Shown piece by piece: positions 37,480-46,319 of a DNA stretch of 64,000 nt. This DNA comes from Promineifilum sp. (GTDB lineage Bacteria; Chloroflexota; Anaerolineae; Promineifilales; Promineifilaceae), in NCBI GenBank assembly GCA_017983515.1, contig JAGOBF010000003.1:124001-188000 (forward strand), in the 5' to 3' direction. The translations under genes were made by a program, and so were the position numbers. The notes beneath the pieces were generated by a model. The model did no database searches. It saw only the letters and a list, made by a program, of their open reading frames with translations, and had not been told where the DNA came from. The first letter of the stretch is position 1, and each line of letters starts with the position of its first letter.

Positions 37480-37720
37480 GTTAGTTTCCCCTTGTGCCTT
37501 ATTGTTTACCCTAAGAGTCGGAAGCATCCATAGACTTCACAGCTCGCCCAGATTTTTCCGGCGTTGCGCTCATGGAATTCGAGGGCTCTCAATGCCTGGT
37601 CTATTCATTGTAGATTACCGCGGATTCTGATTTATGTCAGATGAGCGAGGCTGTCGCATTGGTGATATAGGTCATCCGATATTGTGGATTTTTGTCACTA
37701 TCATTGGGTGGGTCGCGTTT

Positions 37721-37726
37721 TATAAT
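37721..37726 (+). promoter_or_regulatory. TATAAT element 7 bases before an ATG (possible leaderless transcript)
   Basis: A consensus TATAAT ends at 37726 and the ATG at 37734 follows after seven bases, so transcription would start at or next to the start codon. No ribosome binding site precedes this ATG. The spacing is the same as at 19808-19821. Just upstream, GGTGA-TATAGG-TCATC (37661-37676) resembles a weak CRP-type box. Confidence 0.4.
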
Positions 37727-37733
37727 GATTACT

Positions 37734-38537
37734 ATGAACATAGATCAAAGGCCGGGCTATAGCGTGCAACGTAACCCGCGCACGCGGCGGCTGGTTGTGG
37801 ACGCGGCCCACGCCGGCAGCCGCAAGCACATGATCCACGGTCTGGTCGAGTTCGACGTGACCGAGGCGCGGCGGATACTACGCGAGCACAAGGAGCGCAC
37901 CGGCGAGTCGTTGTCTTTCACAGCATTTATCTTGCATTGCGTGGGCGCTGCCGTGGAACAGGACAAGATGGTTCACGCTTGCCGTGATTGGCGCGATCGG
38001 CTGGTGGTTTTCGACGACGTGGATGTGAACACGATCATCGAGGTCGAGGTCGAGGAGCGCCGCTTTCCGCTGGCCTACGTCGTGCGGGCCGTCAACCGTC
38101 GCAGCGTGCGCGAACTGCACGACGAGATCCGTTCCGTCCAGCATGATCCCAACCGCAGCCATAGGGAGCAGACGTTTGATATGATGCGCTGGTACGTCCG
38201 TCTGCCGGGGTTTATGCGGCGCCTTGCCTATCGGGTTCTGCCGCTCAACCCCCATTGGTTGAAACGCATTGGCGGTACAGCCAATGTAACCGCCGTGGGT
38301 ATGTTTGGCGAGGACGGCGGCTGGGGCATCCCCATCGCGCTTTACACGGTGAATCTGACTCTGGGTGGCATCGCTGCCAAGCCGGGTATTGTGGACGGCC
38401 GCATCGAGCCGCGCGACTACTTGAGCGTCACGCTGTCGTTCGACCACGACATCGTCGACGGCGCGCCGGCGGCGCGGTTTGCTGAGCGGCTGAAGAAATT
38501 GATAGAGAGTGGCGCTGGGTTACTGGAGAGCGCTTAG
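37734..38537 (+). CDS. stand-alone 2-oxo acid dehydrogenase E2-type acyltransferase domain
   Basis: 267 residues from the ATG at 37734; frames from TTG 37692 or ATG 37725 give a slightly longer N terminus. The fold is the chloramphenicol-acetyltransferase-like catalytic domain of dihydrolipoamide acyltransferases: VEFDVTEARRILRE, SFTAFILHCVGAAVEQ and the catalytic SFDHDIVDGAPAARF (His and Asp of HxxxDG). Lipoyl and E1/E3-binding domains are missing, and no E1 or E3 gene is nearby. Such single-domain proteins occur in several phyla with unknown acyl acceptors. A basic stretch around residues 150-175 (RWYVRLPGFMRRLAYRVL) may touch a membrane. Confidence 0.85.
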   Translation: MNIDQRPGYSVQRNPRTRRLVVDAAHAGSRKHMIHGLVEFDVTEARRILREHKERTGESLSFTAFILHCVGAAVEQDKMVHACRDWRDRLVVFDDVDVNTIIEVEVEERRFPLAYVVRAVNRRSVRELHDEIRSVQHDPNRSHREQTFDMMRWYVRLPGFMRRLAYRVLPLNPHWLKRIGGTANVTAVGMFGEDGGWGIPIALYTVNLTLGGIAAKPGIVDGRIEPRDYLSVTLSFDHDIVDGAPAARFAERLKKLIESGAGLLESA

Positions 38538-38672
38538 CTCCGGTTTCCCAGTCGCGAGATTATGGAAGCGATCATTGGCCAATCAAGGGAGGATGAGGGT
38601 CGGTGAGAAATTGCCGTGGCTGCTTGAGGGTGGAATGTTGATTGGCGTCGCAAGGATGAGAGCAGGCATGGA

Positions 38673-41600
38673 CTAGCTCTCTTGCCCGGTATTAGAAGTG
38701 GCCTGTCTCGCTTCAATCATCTTCTGTGCCATTTCAACGGCCTGTTGCCAATTATAAGTGTAGCCGATGCGCCATTCCAGGGAAAAGATTGATGGGTCCA
38801 TTTCACGGCTGAGACGTTCTTTCAGGGCACTCAGAGCTTCCTTGTCCCCGGGCAGCGAGGCTGAAGCGTATTGGTCCATGAGATGGAAGACCGCGCCGGC
38901 GAATCGCACTCTTGTTGATGGGCTTATGACAATGACCTCGGAACAGAGAAGAGTTTCCAATCCCCTGATAACGATATCCAGGTTCTGAATACCCCACGCC
39001 AAGGCGATGACTTCCTGCAACAAGTCCAGGGCTTCTTTGGGCTGGTGAAGCCGGATCATTAGAGCGGCCTGGGTGATCATGGTTTGGGCCAACCCGCGTG
39101 AGTCGTTCAGATCACGACTGAGTTCCAGGGCACGCCTATAATATAATGCAGCATCGACAGGCCTCTCCATGGACATGGAAACTTCGCCCAGATTGATGGT
39201 TGCGTAAAACTCGGAGTAGAGATCGATCGCCTCCAGACTGATCTGCTGTTCTCTGAGGTGAAAAGCAAGGGCCTGGCTATAATCTCCCCGGCGGGCTGCC
39301 AGGTTACCCAGGTCGTCGAGAGTTGTGGCAAGTAGTCTGGCTATGCCCAGTTGTTCGACCAGGAGCAAGGCTTCCCCCCAGATTTCCTCGGCCAATTCCA
39401 GCTCGGCACGAGCATAGGCACACAAGCCCATCAAGTGCAGGGCACGGGCCTCGAGCGGTCGGTCGCCCGTTTCACGCGCGACCTGTAGCGCAGACTCAGC
39501 ATGATCCAGGCTATCCTGAATGTCGGTATGGATAAGGGACATCGATGAGGCGGTGATAAGAGCCGGCCCCAAGGCAGATTTGTCTATGTCGAGCTGCCGG
39601 CCACGCAGCAATGCCTGGTCGGTCCACTGACGAGCCTGGTCATGCTGCCCGCGGATATTCCAGTATTGAAGCATGAGACCAGTGAGGGCCAGACACCTTG
39701 TCACCGTGGGCGGGTCGTCGGTCGACAGGCCCCATTCCATCGCTTGCCGAACAAGGTGCGCCTCGAGATCAAACAGCGCTAACCAGTCATTGCGGCTGGG
39801 ATCGCGAAAGTGCTGGTCTACTTGTGTGGCCAGCTCGAGGATATAGTCGAGTAATCTGCTCACGGTCTGATCGAATTCACCGTGGGCAACCAGCTGCTCG
39901 CGGGCATAGCGTGAACTGATCTCATGCAACTGGTAGATGCGTCGCCCCTGAACGGTTTGCGTTTGGATCATGGAGTGATCGATTAGGCCGGAGAGGCTGT
40001 TGATAAACTCACTCGAGTTATGTATGACCTCCGGCGCGACAGCCTTGAGCGCAGCCAGAGTGCCGCCCTTGGGGAAGACGCCGAAACTTCGAAACAAATT
40101 TTGTTGGGCGGGTGTTAACAGGGCGTAGCTCCAGGACAATGTTTCACGAATACTCCGATGGCGTGTAGGAGTATCACGCAGGTCGCCGATCAGAAGCCCC
40201 TCTCCGATGCTTAACTGTTGGCGCAATTGTCGTAATGACAGCGTGCGCGTATGTGCGGCGGCCATTTCTATGGCCAACGGCAACCCGCCCAAAAGCCGGC
40301 AGATCTCCACTACTTCAGCGACGTTGTCGGCCGAAACGACAAAATCGGGTTGTGTCTCGCGGGCGCGCGCCTCGAACAAAGCTATAGCATCGGACTGGGT
40401 GATGGTTGCAAATTCGGTGGCCTGGCCCTGATCGGTCATCGAGGGCACGACAAAAATGTGCTCGCCGGAAAGTTTTAACGCGCTCCGACTGGTGGCCAGT
40501 ACCTTGACCTCGGGTGCTCGTTCGCGTATCCGGCTGATCAATTGAACATCCGGAAGCAGGTGCTCAAAGGTATCCAGTATCAATAGCAGATGCTTGTCTT
40601 GTAGAAGATTCAGAACAGCCTCATGGTGCGGGATAGAAGGCGTGCCGCGAAGGCCAAGACCGACCATTATTCGATCGACCATGTCTGCGGATGTCGTGGC
40701 CGATTCAAGAGGAATGAAAACGACACCGTCGCGATAAGAAGTGGTGCGACAGCGCCGGGCCGCTTCCTGGGCCAACCGCGTCTTGCCGATGCCCCCCGGG
40801 CCAGTGATCGTGATCAGGCTTACATCCGGGTTTGTCAAAAGGGTGATCAACTCTGCTAGTTGGTTCTTGCGGCCAATGAAGCTGCTCAGTTGGAGCGGCA
40901 GATTGTAGTGCGGCGGGGCATTATCGACGACGGGGCTGTGTTTCGCGATGGAATCGATCGAGGAGAGATCGATCTCGTCGGCGGCAATGCGCTCGGCCAG
41001 GGCGCGGGTCTCGGACGACGGCTCGACGCCCAGCTCGTCGCGTAACAAGCGACGGCATGCCTCGTAGTGGCTCAGAGCCGAAGCGCGTTGTCCGCTACGC
41101 GCCAGGGCCAGCATGAGTTGGCGCTGGGCGCTGTCGCGCAGGTTATCGATCTCCAGCTGTCGCCGGGCGTAGACCATCGCTTCGCCGTAGTCGTTCCGCT
41201 CTATCGCGCCCACAGTCAGGCTATCCAGCGCCTCCAGCATCATGCGAAGCAGATCGGCCCGTCGCGCCACGGCCCACTCCTCGAAGGGTTCGCTGCCGGA
41301 CAAGTAGAAGTCGGCCAGGAAGTCGCCGCGATAGAGGGCGATAGCCTCGGCCAGTTGAAGCGGGGTGGGTTGAGGACGCTGCAGCAGCGCGGCGAAGCGC
41401 AGTGCATCTACTTCGACGGCCGCCGCCGGGTTGAATTGCAGCGTGTCGCGGTCGGCCAGCACGAGAGGGACGGGGCCGCCGTTATGCGAGTCGATCTCCG
41501 GGAGAGCCTGGCGCAAGACGTAGAGGTTTTGTCGCAGATTTTGTTGGGCGGAGGCTGGTGGCCAATCGGGCCAGAGCAGAGTTATCAGATGCTCGCGGCG

Positions 41601-41729
41601 ATGGCGCTCAGGCCGGCTGGCCAGGTAGATGCAAAGGGCCAAGGTTGGACGGAGGCGAATACCATCGAACGGTTTGCCATCCAGCGTAATAGTTAATGGC
41701 CCAAGCAGTGAAAGCCTTAACTCCGGCAT
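38673..41729 (-). CDS. BTAD-family transcriptional regulator with NB-ARC ATPase and TPR region (AfsR/SARP-like)
   Basis: 1018 residues from the ATG at 41729, preceded by GAGGAAGG; the frame continues 55 codons upstream and that longer form cannot be excluded. Residues 1-95 form an OmpR-like winged helix (LSLLGPLTITLDG, then LWPDWPPASAQQNLRQNLYVLR). A bacterial transcriptional activation domain follows (about 100-250). An NB-ARC/STAND ATPase starts near residue 285 with FIGRKNQLAELITLL, Walker A GPGGIGKTRLAQEA (about 310) and Walker B LLLILDTFEHLL. The C-terminal 400 residues are TPR-like repeats (ALHLMGLCAYARAELELAEE). Such proteins activate target promoters when the sensor repeats detect a signal. 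The divergent protease-like lipoprotein gene is a candidate target. Confidence 0.9.
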   Translation of the reverse strand: MPELRLSLLGPLTITLDGKPFDGIRLRPTLALCIYLASRPERHRREHLITLLWPDWPPASAQQNLRQNLYVLRQALPEIDSHNGGPVPLVLADRDTLQFNPAAAVEVDALRFAALLQRPQPTPLQLAEAIALYRGDFLADFYLSGSEPFEEWAVARRADLLRMMLEALDSLTVGAIERNDYGEAMVYARRQLEIDNLRDSAQRQLMLALARSGQRASALSHYEACRRLLRDELGVEPSSETRALAERIAADEIDLSSIDSIAKHSPVVDNAPPHYNLPLQLSSFIGRKNQLAELITLLTNPDVSLITITGPGGIGKTRLAQEAARRCRTTSYRDGVVFIPLESATTSADMVDRIMVGLGLRGTPSIPHHEAVLNLLQDKHLLLILDTFEHLLPDVQLISRIRERAPEVKVLATSRSALKLSGEHIFVVPSMTDQGQATEFATITQSDAIALFEARARETQPDFVVSADNVAEVVEICRLLGGLPLAIEMAAAHTRTLSLRQLRQQLSIGEGLLIGDLRDTPTRHRSIRETLSWSYALLTPAQQNLFRSFGVFPKGGTLAALKAVAPEVIHNSSEFINSLSGLIDHSMIQTQTVQGRRIYQLHEISSRYAREQLVAHGEFDQTVSRLLDYILELATQVDQHFRDPSRNDWLALFDLEAHLVRQAMEWGLSTDDPPTVTRCLALTGLMLQYWNIRGQHDQARQWTDQALLRGRQLDIDKSALGPALITASSMSLIHTDIQDSLDHAESALQVARETGDRPLEARALHLMGLCAYARAELELAEEIWGEALLLVEQLGIARLLATTLDDLGNLAARRGDYSQALAFHLREQQISLEAIDLYSEFYATINLGEVSMSMERPVDAALYYRRALELSRDLNDSRGLAQTMITQAALMIRLHQPKEALDLLQEVIALAWGIQNLDIVIRGLETLLCSEVIVISPSTRVRFAGAVFHLMDQYASASLPGDKEALSALKERLSREMDPSIFSLEWRIGYTYNWQQAVEMAQKMIEARQATSNTGQES

Positions 41730-41960
41730 GCCTTCCTCATGCGAAAACCGAAGCAACAATGAACAGACTGGCACCACATCAGCGACGTCACCGCATTCTA
41801 GCATTAAAACGGACCCAAGTCTAGCCCACTGCGTTTTGCCGGATGCACCCAATGATGAAACGTTGACGCTCAATAACGATTCTCTGACGCCCATCTGATC
41901 CTGTCCTGACGCCTGCGCGCGAGACTGTCTTCAAGAAATTTGAGGCCAGTCAGGTGTGCG

Positions 41961-42815
41961 ATGAAGCGGATCATAACCATCGGGTGTCTAAGTATATGGG
42001 TATTCGCATTGTTTCAACTGGTTGCTTGCGCGCCGACGAAAGAGGTGGATGCTGGAGATTTCGCCTCGGCGACCATTGACACGCCTGCCGCGTCGATCAG
42101 CGTGGCAGCTGCCCTCCCGTCATGCGCCGATCCGACGCCGGAGATGAACGCCGGTTGCCGGGCACAGGCTGAGCGAATATTGGCGTCAACCGTGCGTCTG
42201 GAGTTCCACGGGCCCGGTGGTGGTATCGGCCACGGCACGATCTTCGGCAGCCGTTACCTGATTACGCACAATCACTATCCGGTTTCAGGCGAGGCCCTAA
42301 GTCGTGGCGGTGACGGACTCGTCTCGGCCGTATCGGTTCTGAAGGCCAATGGCGACGTCATCTTGCTCAAGGCTCCGCTGTCATACTTTAGCATTATTCT
42401 TATAGCGCCGGAGGCATTGGTGCTCGATTTCTGGGAATATGGCGGCGTCGGCTTCTTCGACAGCGTGGGTGTGCCGTCGGCCGAAATCGCATCTCTGCAC
42501 AGTTTGACCATACAGCCCGGCGATGAGGTGGCCCAGATCGACTGGGACATGACGACGACCCGTGTCACCTGGGCCAGAGTGACGGTCGTGCATGTTGATG
42601 GCAGCACGCCCTATGTTGAACTGGATTCTTTTGTGCAGCAGGGCGCTTCCGGTGGCGGCGTGTTCTATAACGGAACCCACATCGCTAATAACTGGTCGCG
42701 AAACATTGACCGGCAAGCGGAGACGGGCGAGGTGTTGCGCCGGTATAGCCTGGCCGTGCTGAACATTGCACCACTCATCCAAAATTCGACCGGGATCGCT
42801 TCAACGGGAAATTGA
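41961..42815 (+). CDS. secreted trypsin-like serine protease (lipoprotein)
   Basis: 284 residues from the ATG at 41961 (AGGTG upstream). The lipobox is LVACAP (Cys23). The domain resembles a small S1/trypsin-fold protease: GHGTIFGSRYLITHNHYP gives the probable catalytic His (103 or 105), GDVILLK gives Asp132, and VQQGASGGGVFYNG gives Ser230 in the GxSGG motif. The triad order His-Asp-Ser is correct. Similarity is by motif only. It is divergent from the BTAD regulator gene with 231 bases between the two starts, and a strong terminator follows 120 bases downstream. Confidence 0.75.
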   Translation: MKRIITIGCLSIWVFALFQLVACAPTKEVDAGDFASATIDTPAASISVAAALPSCADPTPEMNAGCRAQAERILASTVRLEFHGPGGGIGHGTIFGSRYLITHNHYPVSGEALSRGGDGLVSAVSVLKANGDVILLKAPLSYFSIILIAPEALVLDFWEYGGVGFFDSVGVPSAEIASLHSLTIQPGDEVAQIDWDMTTTRVTWARVTVVHVDGSTPYVELDSFVQQGASGGGVFYNGTHIANNWSRNIDRQAETGEVLRRYSLAVLNIAPLIQNSTGIASTGN

Positions 42816-42936
42816 GGCATCTATTCGACAAGTCGTCCGGTTTTGCGAGCAAACGATGGGTTTATATGACGATTAGATGACGATAACGTTGGATAATTTG
42901 AATTGAAGGATGTGAGTGTCTCCTCCGTCCGACGAT

Positions 42937-42981
42937 CGGTGGCCTGCCTCCAGCAAATTTTGGCAGGCCACCGTCCTTTTT
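42937..42981 (+). terminator. Rho-independent terminator after the protease-like lipoprotein gene
   Basis: The 12-base arms CGGTGGCCTGCC (42937-42948) and GGCAGGCCACCG (42962-42973) pair perfectly around a 13-base loop and are followed by TCCTTTTT on the plus strand. Confidence 0.8.
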
Positions 42982-43006
42982 GTCGAAAAGAGGATAGTTT
43001 CGAAGC

Positions 43007-43855
43007 TTATCCTTTCGTAAACCCCGCATAGCCTTCCGCCCCCTTCCCATGCTCCCCCACCTCCCACGTCTTGCGCCACAGCGACCCGGCCCCGTCGATC
43101 TTGATCGACTCGCCGCTGATGAACGCCGCGGCCGGTGATAGCAGGAAGACGATGGCCGCCGACACCTCGGCTTCGGTGCCCATGCGTTTCATGGGGATGT
43201 CGCGGATGTTCTGCTCGATCATCGGCCGCACCGCTTCCGGGTAGCGCTCCAGCCCGCTGGATGAGATCAGCCCCGGCGCGACGGCATTGACGCGCACCCC
43301 GGCCCGCGCCCACTCGACGGCCAGCGTCTTGGTCAGGTTCTCGATGCCCGCCCGCGCCGCGGCCGAGTGGGCCATGCCCGGAAAGCCGCGCCACATTTCG
43401 ATCAGCATGTTGACGATGGCTCCGCCGTGCTCGGCCATGTGGCGGTTGAACGCCTCACGGCACATCAGGAACGTGCCGGTCAGGTTGGTCTCGACAACCG
43501 CCCGCCAGCCCTTGAGCGAGATCATCTCGGCTGGGCTGATGAACTGGCCGCCGGCGTTGTTGACCAGCCCGTGCAATTCGCCCCGCTCCGCTAAAACGAA
43601 GTCAAACAGGGCCGCCACCTGCTCCTCTTCGCGGATGTTGCAGACGAAACGGGAAGCCGCGCCGCCCGCTTCGCTAATCTCCGCCGTCACCCGCTCCAGA
43701 TTCTCCAGCGTGCGCGCGGCCACCACGACGTGAGCCCCTAACGAAGCCAGTTCGTGGGCCACGGCGCGGCCGATGCCCGTGCCGCCGCCGGTAACGATGA
43801 TGGTTTGGCCGGCGAATAGATCGGGGCGGAAGATCGAATGATAAGCGATGGGCAT
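43007..43855 (-). CDS. SDR, peroxisomal trans-2-enoyl-CoA reductase/2,4-dienoyl-CoA reductase-like
   Basis: 282 residues from the ATG at 43855 (GGAGG upstream). SDR cofactor motif TGGGTGIG and LVNNAGGQF. The catalytic Tyr-x-x-x-Lys is not present in its usual form; the segment reads GMAHSAAARAGIENLTKTLA. This matches the pattern of human PECR (VHSGAARAGVYNLTK), which also lacks the standard motif. That points to an enoyl-CoA or dienoyl-CoA reductase rather than an alcohol dehydrogenase. It is the last gene of a minus-strand group with the APH-fold kinase and the acyl-CoA dehydrogenase, and probably works on the same acyl-CoA. Confidence 0.85.
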   Translation of the reverse strand: MPIAYHSIFRPDLFAGQTIIVTGGGTGIGRAVAHELASLGAHVVVAARTLENLERVTAEISEAGGAASRFVCNIREEEQVAALFDFVLAERGELHGLVNNAGGQFISPAEMISLKGWRAVVETNLTGTFLMCREAFNRHMAEHGGAIVNMLIEMWRGFPGMAHSAAARAGIENLTKTLAVEWARAGVRVNAVAPGLISSSGLERYPEAVRPMIEQNIRDIPMKRMGTEAEVSAAIVFLLSPAAAFISGESIKIDGAGSLWRKTWEVGEHGKGAEGYAGFTKG

Positions 43856-43987
43856 GGGGATACCTCCGCCCAAATGATAACACCTGGCCGGCCGGTGAGC
43901 GATTTGCGAACAACACGCGCGCCGCTTCCTGCGGGCTGTGGAAGCCGGTGCTGTTTTCTGACGAGACGAAGTCCCAGCGCAAGGACG

Positions 43988-45034
43988 TTAGAGTCGAGCA
44001 AGTTCGCGGGCACGGCGGGCCAGGGGCGGGATCATGAATTCCATCGCGGCGAATCGCGAATCCTGGGTCTGGCCGCGCGCGTAGCGAATATAGATCTGGG
44101 CCACGATGACCGTCAACCGGAACAGCCCGAGTGCGTGGTAGAAAGCGATGTCGTGGACCGCCCGGCCGCTCTTATCGGCGTAGCGTGCCACCAACTCAGC
44201 TCGACTCAGGAAGCCGTGATTGCCCAGCGGCATCATAGCCGTGGCCTGCAAATAGGGCGGGTCGTCCGGCTCGGTCCAATAGGTCAGCAGCGCGCCCAGG
44301 TCGGCCAGTGGATCACCGAGCGTGCCCATATCCCAGTCGAAAATGGCGACAACTCGTCCGGGATCGCCGGCGGCCAGCATGGCATTGTCGAGCTTGTAGT
44401 CGTTGTGGACGAGCGAGACAGCAGCGTCGGCAGGCTGATTGGTCTTTAGCCATGAATAGACGGCATCCATGTCGGGCAGATCGGCCGTCTTGGCCGCGTG
44501 CCAGCGCCGATACCAGCCCTCGATCTGGCGGTCGATGAAACCGACCGGCCGGCCCAGATCACCCAGGCCCAGGCTGGCGTAATCGACGGCATGAAGCTCG
44601 GCCAGGGCATCGACCAACGCATTACTCATACGCCGCGCCGCGTCGGGCCGCCCGGCATAGGCAGCGGGCATGGTTCGTCGCACGACAACGCCCTGCCGCC
44701 GCTCCATGACAAAGAACGGCACGCCGATGACAGCCTCATCTTCGCAGAGGAGAAACGCGCGGGGCGCGTAGGGGAAGGCCTGGTGGAGAACGGACAGGAC
44801 GCGGTATTCGCGGGCCATGTCGTGGGCCGAAGCGGCCACGGGGCCGAGCGGCGGCCGCCGCAGAACGTATTCGTGCCCGCCATAGTCCAGCAAGTAGGTC
44901 AGATTAGCCGCGCCGCCGCCGAATTGGCGGATGCGCAGGGCGGAATCGCTGCCGGGCAACTTGCCTCGCAAATAGGCGGCCAGCCCCGTTTCGTTGAGTC
45001 GTTCGTCCGCGCGGACGGGAATGGTGTCGCTCAT
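43988..45034 (-). CDS. APH-fold phosphotransferase, ACAD10/11- or LvaA-like (acyl-CoA-linked kinase)
   Basis: 348 residues. Aminoglycoside-phosphotransferase fold: Gly-rich N-lobe loop QFGGGAANLTYLLDYG, the lysine-equivalent YVLRRPPLG, the catalytic HNDYKLDNAML (Brenner Asp) and the metal-binding IFDWDMGTLGDPLADLG. The GGGxxNLTYL pattern and the neighbour are typical of the kinase domain fused to acyl-CoA dehydrogenase in mammalian ACAD10/ACAD11 and of LvaA in pseudomonads, which phosphorylates 4-hydroxyacyl-CoA. Its ATG overlaps the acyl-CoA dehydrogenase stop codon (ATGA), so the two are made together. An antibiotic-resistance role is not supported. The start at 45034 was chosen because of this overlap. 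Confidence 0.87.
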   Translation of the reverse strand: MSDTIPVRADERLNETGLAAYLRGKLPGSDSALRIRQFGGGAANLTYLLDYGGHEYVLRRPPLGPVAASAHDMAREYRVLSVLHQAFPYAPRAFLLCEDEAVIGVPFFVMERRQGVVVRRTMPAAYAGRPDAARRMSNALVDALAELHAVDYASLGLGDLGRPVGFIDRQIEGWYRRWHAAKTADLPDMDAVYSWLKTNQPADAAVSLVHNDYKLDNAMLAAGDPGRVVAIFDWDMGTLGDPLADLGALLTYWTEPDDPPYLQATAMMPLGNHGFLSRAELVARYADKSGRAVHDIAFYHALGLFRLTVIVAQIYIRYARGQTQDSRFAAMEFMIPPLARRARELARL

Positions 45035-46242
45035 GGGGTGCCTACTGACTGAGCATATCGACTCAATATCCTCCTCGCCACCGACCACTTATGCACCTCG
45101 TCCGGGCCGTCGTAGATACGGGCCGCGCGCTCGTGGCGATACCAGAAGGCCAGCGGCGTCTCGTCGGTCATGCCCATCGCGCCATGTACCTGGATGGCCC
45201 GGTCGAGCACATTTTGCAGCACGCCGGCGATGTGGAACTTGATGAGCGAAATGTCGTCGCGAGCGGCATAGGCGCCCTCGTCATCTATCTTGCGCGCCGT
45301 TTGCAACACGAGCAGCCGCGCCGCGTCGATCTCCGCGCGGCTCTCGGCCACCCAGTTCTGCACCGGCCCCATCTGGGCCAGCGTCCGGCCGGGGGCCAGC
45401 TCGCGCAGCGCCGCCTGGCGGCACATCAGATCGAAAGCCCGCTCGCAGATGCCAATCCAGCGCATGCAGTGGTGGATGCGGCCCGGCCCCAGCCGCTGCT
45501 GGGCGATGGCGAAGCCCAGGCCCTCCGCGCCGAGGCGATTGGTTTGTGGGACGCGACAATCCTCGTAGCGAATCTCGGCGTGGCTGGCCCAGCCCCGGCC
45601 GCGCTCGCCCATGACCGACGTGTTCTCGACAAGGTGGAAGCCGGGTGTGGTCGTGGGAACGATGATCATGCTTGCCCGTTGGTGGCGTGGGGCGCTAGGG
45701 TCGGTGACGGCCATCACGATGGCAAAGGCCGCGCCGTCGGCGGCCGTAGTAAACCATTTGTGGCCGTCGATAACGTAGTCGCCGCCGGCTTTCGCGGCCG
45801 TCGTGCTAAGCCAGGTCGGGTTCGAGCCGGCGTTCTCCGGCTCCGTCATCGAGAAGCAGCTGCGGATGTCGCCGTCCAGCAGCGGCATGAGGAAGCGTTC
45901 CTTTTGCTCCGGCGTGCCGTACTCGATGAGGATCTCCATATTGCCCGCGTCGGGAGCCTGGCAGTTGAGGACGTAGTGGCCCAGTGGGGTGCGGCCGAGC
46001 ACCTCGCTGACCAGGCCGTGGTCGAAGAGCGAGAGGCCCATCCCGCCATAGGCTTCGGGGATTTGCGGCAGCCAAAGGCCCAGATGTTTTGCTTGCTTTC
46101 GCTTCTCGGCCAAAAGCGGTTCCAGAATTTGGAAATCGTGTTGGAGGAATGGCCGTTCCAGGGGGATGATCTCCTCGTGGACAAACGCCTCCAACGTGCG
46201 CAAGAGTAACTGCATCTCGCCCGATGGGGGATCAAAAGGCAT
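45031..46242 (-). CDS. acyl-CoA dehydrogenase (ACAD10/11- or LvaC-like)
   Basis: 403 residues, FAD-dependent acyl-CoA dehydrogenase fold. FAD-binding segment CFSMTEPENAGSNPT; middle-domain AAADGAAFAIVMAVT; C-terminal IQVHGAMGMTDETPLAFWYRH... ending in ARIYDGPDEVHKWSVAR. The YDGPDEVH form, rather than YEGTNEI, is the version seen in ACAD10/11 proteins. There is a good ribosome binding site (GGAGGTG). The stop overlaps the start of the APH-fold kinase gene. Known relatives eliminate phosphate from 4-phosphoacyl-CoA to give an enoyl-CoA, and a beta-oxidation-type SDR is encoded downstream. That this operon degrades 4-hydroxy fatty acids is a context-based inference. Confidence 0.9.
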   Translation of the reverse strand: MPFDPPSGEMQLLLRTLEAFVHEEIIPLERPFLQHDFQILEPLLAEKRKQAKHLGLWLPQIPEAYGGMGLSLFDHGLVSEVLGRTPLGHYVLNCQAPDAGNMEILIEYGTPEQKERFLMPLLDGDIRSCFSMTEPENAGSNPTWLSTTAAKAGGDYVIDGHKWFTTAADGAAFAIVMAVTDPSAPRHQRASMIIVPTTTPGFHLVENTSVMGERGRGWASHAEIRYEDCRVPQTNRLGAEGLGFAIAQQRLGPGRIHHCMRWIGICERAFDLMCRQAALRELAPGRTLAQMGPVQNWVAESRAEIDAARLLVLQTARKIDDEGAYAARDDISLIKFHIAGVLQNVLDRAIQVHGAMGMTDETPLAFWYRHERAARIYDGPDEVHKWSVARRILSRYAQSVGTP

Positions 46243-46319
46243 GGCTCACCTCCCTGGAATGGGCATTCCACCTTGTCAGGGTGGAAGCACGGCGCAAATG
46301 GTATTAGGTGATGGAACGA

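Noticed and set aside
43988..45034. Aminoglycoside resistance gene
   Set aside because: The APH-fold kinase overlaps an acyl-CoA dehydrogenase gene and matches the ACAD10/11-type kinase pattern.
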